From Lysobacterales bacterium (GTDB lineage: Bacteria; Pseudomonadota; Gammaproteobacteria; Xanthomonadales; Rhodanobacteraceae), in assembly GCA_013298265.1 (NCBI GenBank), contig JAAFHE010000046.1:1-12052 (forward strand): DNA of 12,052 nt. The letters run 5' to 3'. Below the pieces are notes generated by a model. It saw only the letters and a list, made by a program, of their open reading frames with translations, was not told the origin of the DNA and made no database searches. The translations under genes and the position numbers were made by a program. Shown one piece after another: positions 6,165-12,052 of this stretch. How positions within the stretch are numbered: the first letter of the stretch is position 1; every line of letters begins with the position of its first letter.

Positions 6165-7530
6165 CCGCACTCTTTTCTGTGTTGAGCGCAGCGAGCAGGC
6201 CGGCGCGCGGCAGCTTGCCGGTTTCATTGCGCGGCAGTTTTTCGACTTTGCGCAAAGGTCGCGGCAGGAAAGCCGGATCCATCGCGCTGCGCAGCGCGGC
6301 GAGTATCGCTGCCTCGCCCAGATCCGGTGCGACGACGAGCGCGGCCAGGCGCTGCACGCCGCAGTGGTCGCCGTCGCGCTGGAAGATCACGCCATCGACG
6401 ACGCCGTCGATCGCGAGCAGGCGGCGCGTGAGATCGGCCAGCGAGGCACGCTTGCCGGCGATCTCGAGCAGGTCGGAGTTGCGACCGCACAGGCGGAACA
6501 GGCGTCCCGGCAACAGTTCCACAATGTCCTGCAGGACGACCGGCGCGTCGAACCAGTCGGCGGCGACCAGGGTGCCGTCCGGCTGCGGCCGTAGCTGGAC
6601 TCCGGGATAGTGCTGCCAGCACTCCTGCTCGGCGCTGCGCCGGTGCGCGACCACGCAGGTTTCGGTGGAACCGAAAACCTCGATGACGCGGGTCGCGAAA
6701 CGCGCCTCGGCCGCAGCGGCAAGCTCGCGGCACAGCGGCGCGGTTGCGCAGATCACGCCGGCGAGTTGCGGCAGTGCGATGTCCGACTGCACCAGCGCGC
6801 GCAGATGCACCGGCGTGGTGACGAGTACGCGCGGCGCCGGCAGCGCGGCGAGCGTCGCGGCGATGTCGGCCGGCATCAGCGGCTTGCTGGTATCGACGCT
6901 GACGTCTGCCAGCAGCGGCAGCAGCACCGACATCTCTATGCCATACATGTGCTGCGGCGGCACCGTCGCGACCAGGCTCAGCGCCGCGTCGGCGCACTGT
7001 TCGCGCAGCAGCGTCGCGTTCAACGCGGTGCTGGCACAGAAGCTGGCCCAGGTCTTGGGGTTGGGTTTCGGCGCGCCGGTGGAACCCGAGGTATAGCCGA
7101 TCGCGACGATCCGGCTGCCGGGCAACAGCGGAATCGGCGCATCCGCGGCGAGGTTCAACGCATCCAGCGCGGGTAGTTGCCACAGGTGCGGCGGCGATGC
7201 CTCGAGCGTGCGGTCGCTGATCGCATAGCAGCCCGGGTGCGCCCCCATGACTTCGTCGACATCCTGGCGCGCCCGCGAAGGTGGCAGCAGATTGGTCTGG
7301 CCAGCGACCGCGACGGCGGCAAACGCGACCAGAAAGTGATAGCGGTCTTCGCACAGATTGACCGCGGCAGCGGCCCTGGGTAGCTGGGCAGCTACAGCGG
7401 CGACATGGCGCAGGAATTCACTCTGTCGCACGGGCCGGCCGGCGAGCCAGGCCACGATGCGCTGCTCATTTCCAGCAACCAGCGGCAGAACGGCCGTTGT
7501 GTCGCACGCTCCCTGAATGACTGCGGACAT
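6157..7530 (-). CDS. Compact AMP-forming acyl/aryl-acid ligase (ANL superfamily)
   Basis: From the ATG at 7530 this is a 457-residue adenylate-forming enzyme, short beside the usual 500-600. Such enzymes activate a carboxylic acid with ATP to an acyl-adenylate, then transfer it to CoA or a carrier protein. Seen motifs are the P-loop YTSGSTGAPKP (146-156), FGSTET (286-291), a hinge region RLCGRNSDLLEIAGKR (346-361) and C-terminal RNETGKLPR (434-442), where Lys439 would be the catalytic lysine. Size and motif style recall the AMP ligases of aryl-polyene/xanthomonadin clusters, but no such cluster (ketosynthases, ACP, dehydratase) is in the window, so the substrate is open. A GGGGG run sits just before the start, closer than ideal. 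The start is 13 bp downstream of the tsaC stop, indicating co-transcription. The last codons (TEKSAEE and stop) lie in the dispersed repeat that overlaps this 3' end. Confidence 0.85.
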   Translation of the reverse strand: MSAVIQGACDTTAVLPLVAGNEQRIVAWLAGRPVRQSEFLRHVAAVAAQLPRAAAAVNLCEDRYHFLVAFAAVAVAGQTNLLPPSRARQDVDEVMGAHPGCYAISDRTLEASPPHLWQLPALDALNLAADAPIPLLPGSRIVAIGYTSGSTGAPKPNPKTWASFCASTALNATLLREQCADAALSLVATVPPQHMYGIEMSVLLPLLADVSVDTSKPLMPADIAATLAALPAPRVLVTTPVHLRALVQSDIALPQLAGVICATAPLCRELAAAAEARFATRVIEVFGSTETCVVAHRRSAEQECWQHYPGVQLRPQPDGTLVAADWFDAPVVLQDIVELLPGRLFRLCGRNSDLLEIAGKRASLADLTRRLLAIDGVVDGVIFQRDGDHCGVQRLAALVVAPDLGEAAILAALRSAMDPAFLPRPLRKVEKLPRNETGKLPRAGLLAALNTEKSAEE

Positions 7531-7543
7531 AGCCCCCCGGCTC

Positions 7544-8098
7544 TCAATGTCGTACCAATTCGCCGCTGATAGCGTCGCGGATCGTGGTCGGTCGCTCAAG
7601 CCCCCCGACCGGGGCATCGACAATCGCGTCGAGACCGTCGCCAAACACCTTACGTATTTCGGTCGCGGTTCGTGCCGGTGGCTCGCCGTGGCGGTTGGCG
7701 CTGGTCGAGACGAGTGCGCCGCCGAAGGCCCGGCACAGCGCCGCCGCGGGTCCGTGCGCGGTCACGCGCAACGCGATGCCGGCATGGCTGCCGGCAATCC
7801 AGGCCGGCACCTCGGGTGAGCGCGGCAGGATCCAGGTATGCGGTCCCGGCCAGGTAGCACGTACCCGCTCCAGGGTTTCCGTGGGCACTTCGTCGAGCGC
7901 GATATAGCGCTCAATCTGTGCAAAGTCGGCCGCAATCAGCAGTACGCCCTGCTGCTGCGGGCGCTGCTTGAGCACAAACAGGCGGCTCAGCGCCGCCTCG
8001 TTGTGCGGATCGCAGCCGAGTCCGTAGACCGATTCGGTCGGATAGGCGACGACGCCGCCTCGGCGCAGGGCCGCGGCGGCGTCGTCCAGATCAGGCAT
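7544..8098 (-). CDS. tsaC: L-threonylcarbamoyladenylate synthase
   Basis: TsaC (YrdC/Sua5 family) makes threonylcarbamoyl-AMP from threonine, bicarbonate and ATP, the first step of the t6A37 modification of ANN-decoding tRNAs. TsaB, TsaD and TsaE complete the transfer. The 184-residue length matches the single-domain E. coli type and lacks the extra C-terminal domain of Sua5. Conserved segments are AYPTESVYGLGCDP (18-31), LKQRP (43-47), WPGPHTWILP (83-92), RVTAHGPAAALC (111-122), STSAN (131-135) and PTTIRDAISGEL (170-181), which line the nucleotide/threonine pocket. The ATG at 8098 is 18 bp after the topA stop; a GTG at 8104, two codons upstream, is an alternative start. Neither has a strong Shine-Dalgarno, consistent with translational coupling to topA. 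Position beside topA and dprA is a common gammaproteobacterial neighbourhood. Identification is secure. Confidence 0.96.
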   Translation of the reverse strand: MPDLDDAAAALRRGGVVAYPTESVYGLGCDPHNEAALSRLFVLKQRPQQQGVLLIAADFAQIERYIALDEVPTETLERVRATWPGPHTWILPRSPEVPAWIAGSHAGIALRVTAHGPAAALCRAFGGALVSTSANRHGEPPARTATEIRKVFGDGLDAIVDAPVGGLERPTTIRDAISGELVRH

Positions 8099-8116
8099 GA
8101 TCACGGCGACACCGGG

Positions 8117-10705
8117 TCAGGCTTTCGATCGGGCCGGCGCTTTTTTCGCAGCAGCCTTCTTAGCAATGGACTTGCCGCCGGCGCTCTTGGCGGTTGCTTT
8201 CTTGGCCGTCGCTTTCTTGGCTGGCGTCTTCTTGGCCGTCGTCTTCTTGGCTGTGGCTTTCCTGGCCGCGGGCCGGGTTTCGGCAGTCTTCTTGGCCGCA
8301 GCCTTTGGTTCAGCCTTGCCCTTGCCCTTGCCGAAGCGCCCGCCGCCGCGTGCAGGCTTGTCCGGCGCGGCGGCGAGGAATTCCAGGCATTCGGCCTCGG
8401 TCAGTGATTCGGGCTCGCGGTCTTTTGGTATGCGGCCGTTCTTGGCACCGTCGGTGATGTAGGGACCGTAGCGGCCGCGCAGCACCTGGATCGCGCCGTC
8501 CTGGAAGCTCTTGATCAGCCGGTTGGCGGCGGCCTCGGCCTTCTCGTGCAGCAACTGCACGGCGCGCGACAGTTCGACCGTATACGGGTCGTCCTCGGCC
8601 TTGAGCGAGGCATAGACCGAGCCGTGCTTGACGAAGGGACCGAAACGGCCGACGCCGACAGTGATGTCGGTGCCGTCCGGATGCGCGCCGAGGTTGCGCG
8701 GAAGCTTGAACAGCTCCAACGCATCGGACAGCGAGATGGTGTGGATGCTCTGGTTCGCGCGCAGACTGGCAAAGCGCGGCTTGTCCTCGTCCTCCTTCGT
8801 GCCGATCTGGGCGAAGGGGCCGAAGCGGCCCAGGCGTACCGTAACCGGCTTGCCGCTGGCCGGATCGTCGCCGAGCACACGCGAACCGCTGGCTTCGGAA
8901 CGGTCGACCGACTCGTTTTTTTCTTCGACCAGCGACTTGAACGGTGACCAGAAGCGCTGCATCAGCGGCACCCAGTCCTCCTCGCCGCGGCTGACCGCAT
9001 CAAGCTCGTCCTCGAGTTTGGCGGTGAAGTCGTAGTCGACGTAGCGTGTGAAGTGGCCGCTCAGGAACTTGCTGACCGCGCGGCCGACGTCAGTCGGGCG
9101 GAAGCGGCGCGCGTCGAGCGTGACGTACTCGCGCGAGAGCAGGGTCTGAATGATGCTGGCATAGGTCGACGGCCTGCCGATGCCGAATTCTTCCAGTGTC
9201 TTGACCAGGCTGGCTTCGGAGAAGCGTGGCGGCGGCTCGGTGAAATGCTGCTCGGCCAGGATCGCGGACAGCGGAATCACGTCGCCGACGGCCATGCGCG
9301 GCAGCTTGCGGCCTTCGTCCTCGTCCTCGGCGGCCTTCTGGTCCTTGCCTTCCTCGTAGACCGCGAGGAAGCCCGCGTCGACCACCGTGGTACCGCTGGC
9401 GCGGAACGCTGATTCCGCGCCGCAGGCCAGGTCGACCGAGACAGTGTTCAGCGTCGCATGCTGCATCTGGCTGGCGACCGTACGCTTCCAGATCAGGTCG
9501 TAGAGCTTGCGCTGTTCCTCGCTGAGCGCACTGGAGACGCTGGCCGGGCGGCGCATCGCCGCGGTCGGCCGGATCGCTTCATGCGCTTCCTGCGCGTTCT
9601 TGGACTTGGTCTTGTAGACGTTGGGCGTCTCCGGCAGCGCCTTTTTGCCGTAGTCGCGGCCGATCACGTCGCGCAGTTCCTCGATCGCGTCGTTGGACAG
9701 GCTGGTCGAGTCGGTTCGCATGTAGGTGATCAGGCCGACCACGCCTTCGTCGCCGATCGCGATGCCTTCGTATAGCTGCTGCGCCAGGCGCATCGTGCGG
9801 CTGGTGGTGAAGCCGAGCTTGCGTGCGGCCTCCTGCTGCAACGTCGAGGTCGTGAACGGCGCGGCCGGACGGCGCTTGCGTTCCTTGGACTGCACGTCTG
9901 CGACCTTGAGCTGGCCGCCGCTCCAGGCAGGCTCGCCCGTGTCGAACGGCGTGTCGTTGCCGGCGATGCGGTGGGCCCCGGCGGCGGCATACAGCGCGTC
10001 GCGCGCCGCATAGGCCGCGCCGGCCTCGGTCAGGTCGAACTGCTCGAATTTCTTGCCGTTGAGGCGCAGCAGGCGGGCGCGGAACGGGGTGGCGGAATGG
10101 GCCAGCTCCGCGTCCATGCTCCAGTACTCGCGCGCCTTGAACGCCTCGATCTCTTCCTCGCGCTCGACGATCATGCGCAGCGCCGGCGACTGCACGCGTC
10201 CGGCGGACAGGCCGCGCTGCACCTTGCGCCACAACACCGGCGACAGGTTGAAGCCGACCAGGTAGTCCAGCGCGCGGCGTGCCTGCTGCGCATTGACCAG
10301 GTCCAGCGACAGTTCGCGTGGATGGTCTACCGCTTCGCGGATCGCCTTGGGGGTGATTTCCGAGAACACGACGCGGTGCACCTGCTTGCCCTTGAGCAGG
10401 CCGCGTTCGCGCAGGATCTCGCTGATGTGCCAGCTGATCGCCTCGCCTTCGCGATCCAAGTCGGTCGCGAGATAGAGCGAGTCGGCCTTGGCGGCGGCCT
10501 TGGCAATGGCGTCGACGTGTTTTTCGTTCTTGTCGATGACCGCATAGTTCATGGCGAACTGCTGGTCGGGGTTGACGGCGCCCTCTTTGGGCACGAGGTC
10601 GCGCACATGGCCGTAGGACGCGAGGACAGTGAAGTCCTTGCCCAGGTATTTGTTGATCGTCTTGGCCTTGGCGGGCGATTCAACGATGAGTAGGTTCTTG
10701 GCCAT
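8117..10705 (-). CDS. topA: DNA topoisomerase I (type IA)
   Basis: TopA relaxes negative supercoils by transient single-strand cleavage through a 5'-phosphotyrosine link. From the ATG at 10705 the product is 862 residues. The Toprim domain starts MAKNLLIVESPAKAKTI (catalytic Glu9) and carries the acidic TDLDREGE (81-88; D82, D84, E86). The nucleophile is Tyr328 in GLITYMRTDST (324-334). HEAIRPT (375-381) and EFGIGRPSTYASI (506-518) are also present. The C-terminus has about three topoisomerase C-terminal repeats (RFGPFAQIG near 627, RFGPFVKHG near 687, RYGPYITDG near 745). The protein has only two cysteines (C428, C773), so the Cys4 zinc fingers of E. coli TopA are absent. It ends in a Lys/Ala-rich, histone H1-like tail (about 798-862). 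An upstream in-frame GTG (10813) would add 36 residues unlike the family and is rejected. tsaC follows after 18 bp. Confidence 0.98.
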   Translation of the reverse strand: MAKNLLIVESPAKAKTINKYLGKDFTVLASYGHVRDLVPKEGAVNPDQQFAMNYAVIDKNEKHVDAIAKAAAKADSLYLATDLDREGEAISWHISEILRERGLLKGKQVHRVVFSEITPKAIREAVDHPRELSLDLVNAQQARRALDYLVGFNLSPVLWRKVQRGLSAGRVQSPALRMIVEREEEIEAFKAREYWSMDAELAHSATPFRARLLRLNGKKFEQFDLTEAGAAYAARDALYAAAGAHRIAGNDTPFDTGEPAWSGGQLKVADVQSKERKRRPAAPFTTSTLQQEAARKLGFTTSRTMRLAQQLYEGIAIGDEGVVGLITYMRTDSTSLSNDAIEELRDVIGRDYGKKALPETPNVYKTKSKNAQEAHEAIRPTAAMRRPASVSSALSEEQRKLYDLIWKRTVASQMQHATLNTVSVDLACGAESAFRASGTTVVDAGFLAVYEEGKDQKAAEDEDEGRKLPRMAVGDVIPLSAILAEQHFTEPPPRFSEASLVKTLEEFGIGRPSTYASIIQTLLSREYVTLDARRFRPTDVGRAVSKFLSGHFTRYVDYDFTAKLEDELDAVSRGEEDWVPLMQRFWSPFKSLVEEKNESVDRSEASGSRVLGDDPASGKPVTVRLGRFGPFAQIGTKEDEDKPRFASLRANQSIHTISLSDALELFKLPRNLGAHPDGTDITVGVGRFGPFVKHGSVYASLKAEDDPYTVELSRAVQLLHEKAEAAANRLIKSFQDGAIQVLRGRYGPYITDGAKNGRIPKDREPESLTEAECLEFLAAAPDKPARGGGRFGKGKGKAEPKAAAKKTAETRPAARKATAKKTTAKKTPAKKATAKKATAKSAGGKSIAKKAAAKKAPARSKA
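8181..8270 (-). repeat. Six imperfect 15-bp tandem repeats encoding the TopA lysine-rich tail
   Basis: On the plus strand, six 15-nt units of the pattern GCTTTCTTGGCCGTC follow one another in register (starting 8181, 8196, 8211, 8226, 8241, 8256), each differing at a few bases. In topA they encode pentapeptides of the type TAKKA, TAKKT and PAKKA across about residues 812-842. Because the unit is a multiple of three, copy number can change without breaking the frame. The tail probably binds DNA non-specifically and resembles the pentapeptide tails of H1-like proteins. Confidence 0.8.
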
Positions 10706-10804
10706 TGCGGGTGGCGCGTCCTCTGCGCGGGCTGCCGGCGAACCGGCAACTGCTGGGTCGATTGCATGGGGATTGGGACGCCGTCCGCGGCATCCTCTTT
10801 TTTC

Positions 10805-10835
10805 ATCGTGCACACAGGCTGCGCAGTGCTGTCAA
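10805..10835 (-). promoter_or_regulatory. Putative topA promoter
   Basis: In the 178-bp gap between dprA and topA, the minus strand carries a perfect TTGACA (10835 to 10830). The best -10 is CACGAT (10810 to 10805), only three of six matches, at a long 19-bp spacing. The start of topA is about 100 nt downstream. The perfect -35 and the unusually wide gap suggest topA is transcribed separately from dprA, but the weak -10 limits confidence. Confidence 0.35.
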
Positions 10836-10883
10836 GCCAGTCTGAATGACGGGACGGTCCGGTTCAGGTGTCACGCGATGCAC

Positions 10884-12023
10884 TCAGCGGCGCTGATAGC
10901 GCCCGCCGCCGCAGCTGCTGACCTCGCCATCAAGCTCCAGCAGCAGGAGCATCGAGGACAGCGCCGCGACGCCAAGGCCGGTGCGCGCGGACAGCTCGTC
11001 CAGGCCGGTCGGGTCGTGCCCCAGCGCGGCGAGGACGCGGCCGTAGTCGGCATCGCGGGCCGGTGCGGCTGCCGTCCCGGCGCCAGTGGAGGTCGGCGGC
11101 AGCAGGTGCTGGCGCAGGCGCTCGCCGAGCGCCTGCGCCAGCGGCGCCAGATCCTCGATGATCTCCGCGGCGGTCTCGACAAGCCTGGCGCCCTGGCGAA
11201 TCAGCTGGTGGCAGCCGCGGGCCAGCGGATTGTGAATGGAGCCGGGCAGGGCAAACACTTCGCGGCCCTGTTCGCCTGCAAGGCGCGCCGTGATCAGCGA
11301 GCCGGACTGCGTACTGGCCTCGACCACGAGCACGCCCAGGGAGAGCCCCGCAATAATGCGGTTTCGGCGCGGGAAGTGCGCCGGGCGGGCTTGGACACCT
11401 GGCGGGAATTCGCTGACCAGGGCGCCGGTTGCGCGGATCCGAGCGGCGAGGGCTGCGTGCTTGCGCGGATAAATCAAGTCCGGTCCGGTACCCATGACCG
11501 CGACGGTTGACGCACCCGCATCGAGCGTCGCCGAGTGGGCGGCGGCGTCGACGCCATCGGCCAGGCCGCTGGTCACGGCAAAACCGGCGGCAGCCAGATG
11601 CTGGGCGAAGCTGCGTGCGTTGGCCAGTCCGCCGGCGGTTGCGTTGCGCGCGCCGACAATCGCGATCTGCGGCAACCATAGGCAGCTCGCGTCGCCCGCC
11701 ACGAACAGTGCCGCCGGCGCAGCACCGGCCTCGCGCAGCAGGGCGGGATAGTCTTCGTCGAGCCAGGTCAGCAGGTGCTGGCCGTCGACGGCGAGCCAGT
11801 CGCGATCTGCCGCGATGCGCGCGCGATCGGGCTTGCGCAGCCAGGCCAGGGTTTCCTCGGCAAAGGAGAACTCGCGGCGCAGCGGCTCCAGGTCGGAGAG
11901 GACCGCCGCGGCGCTGCCGGCACGCGTCACGACGCTGCGCAGGCGGGTCGCGCCGAGGCCCGGCGCGCGCAGCAGCACCAGCCAGGCTTCCGTTTCCTCG
12001 GGACTGCGCAGCTCGGGATTCAT
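10884..12023 (-). CDS. dprA: DNA-processing protein DprA (Smf)
   Basis: DprA binds incoming single-stranded DNA during natural transformation and loads RecA on it, protecting it from nucleases. From the ATG at 12023 the product is 379 residues. The N-terminal part (about 1-70) contains a helix-hairpin-helix-like APGLGATRL (20-28). The Rossmann-like core follows with IVGARNAT (122-129), TSGLADGVDAAAH (151-163), FPRRNRIIAGLS (217-228), EASTQSGSLITARLA (235-249) and PGSIHNPLARGCHQLI (260-275). A Pro/Ala/Thr-rich linker leads to a C-terminal winged-helix (DML1-like) domain at about 325-379. A GTG at 12044 would add seven residues and is an alternative start. No Shine-Dalgarno is visible. A TATACT box ends 6 nt before the ATG, raising the possibility of a leaderless message. 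It is the first gene of the minus-strand group leading to topA, tsaC and the AMP ligase. Confidence 0.96.
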   Translation of the reverse strand: MNPELRSPEETEAWLVLLRAPGLGATRLRSVVTRAGSAAAVLSDLEPLRREFSFAEETLAWLRKPDRARIAADRDWLAVDGQHLLTWLDEDYPALLREAGAAPAALFVAGDASCLWLPQIAIVGARNATAGGLANARSFAQHLAAAGFAVTSGLADGVDAAAHSATLDAGASTVAVMGTGPDLIYPRKHAALAARIRATGALVSEFPPGVQARPAHFPRRNRIIAGLSLGVLVVEASTQSGSLITARLAGEQGREVFALPGSIHNPLARGCHQLIRQGARLVETAAEIIEDLAPLAQALGERLRQHLLPPTSTGAGTAAAPARDADYGRVLAALGHDPTGLDELSARTGLGVAALSSMLLLLELDGEVSSCGGGRYQRR

Positions 12024-12029
12024 GTGCCG

Positions 12030-12035
12030 AGTATA
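12030..12035 (-). promoter_or_regulatory. Putative dprA -10 box, close to the start codon
   Basis: On the minus strand this reads TATACT, followed by CGGCAC and then the dprA ATG. With the usual 6-7 nt between -10 and start point, transcription would begin at or next to the A of ATG. The -35 region would lie at or beyond the window edge, so it cannot be judged. If the GTG at 12044 is the true start, this box would be coding sequence. Confidence 0.35.
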
Positions 12036-12052
12036 GGCGCCCACAGAAAAAA

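Noticed and set aside
6610..7176. Plus-strand open frame (188 codons) opposite the AMP ligase
   Set aside because: It overlaps the conserved P-loop and FGSTET coding regions of the ligase, and its composition is Arg/Gln-rich without motifs.
8181..8270. CRISPR-like or minisatellite array
   Set aside because: The 15-bp units have no spacers and encode the Lys/Ala pentapeptides of TopA in frame.
9971..10693. Plus-strand open frame (240 codons) opposite topA
   Set aside because: It lies opposite the conserved Toprim region of topA and shows no protein-like features of its own.
10706..10813. N-terminal extension of TopA from the GTG at 10813
   Set aside because: TopA proteins characteristically begin within a few residues of the KNLLIVESPAKAKTI motif; the added 36 residues are unconserved in character and would overlap the putative promoter.

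Overview
The window is GC-rich (roughly two thirds G+C by eye) bacterial chromosome, densely packed with ordinary housekeeping genes. I see no mobile-element genes, CRISPR array, tRNA or rRNA. The protein types point to a gammaproteobacterium: TsaC resembles the E. coli form, and dprA, topA and tsaC sit together. The TopA with a lysine/alanine-rich tail, the lone DUF4124 protein and the high GC make Xanthomonadales/Lysobacterales (for example a Rhodanobacteraceae-like member) my best guess. That placement is inference from memory, not a search.

Layout, left to right. A secreted TPR-repeat protein (142-1842, +) faces a small secreted DUF4124 protein (1987-2484, -). Upstream of the DUF4124 gene on the same strand is purD (2567-3847, -), which encodes a purine-synthesis ligase. 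A 390-bp divergent intergenic region (3848-4237) holds a putative purD -10, a 12-bp palindrome, a TATACT box and a textbook intrinsic-terminator hairpin. It is followed by an NdvA/ChvA-type ABC exporter (4238-6022, +; GTG start). This faces a four-gene minus-strand group read from the right edge leftward: dprA (12023-10884), topA (10705-8117), tsaC (8098-7544) and a compact AMP-forming acyl ligase (7530-6157). The last three are almost contiguous (18-bp and 13-bp gaps) and look like one transcription unit. dprA is 178 bp upstream of topA, and topA may have its own promoter in that gap.

Functionally, dprA (DNA uptake/recombination), topA (supercoiling) and tsaC (t6A tRNA modification) form a conserved information-processing neighbourhood. 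The AMP ligase is an accessory addition to it. purD and the ABC exporter diverge and show no functional link.

The most interesting structure is non-coding. A short repeat (core GGAGTGAGAAAYGAGT) occurs as an inverted pair at both convergent gene junctions (around 1875-1928 and 6043-6164). At the second junction one arm runs into the AMP ligase gene and supplies its last codons and stop. The other observations are modest: the leader or small-RNA structure before the ABC exporter, a possibly leaderless dprA, a zinc-finger-less TopA with a 15-bp tandem repeat in its tail, and the absence of smg between dprA and topA. I found no convincing evidence of a wholly new multi-gene system.
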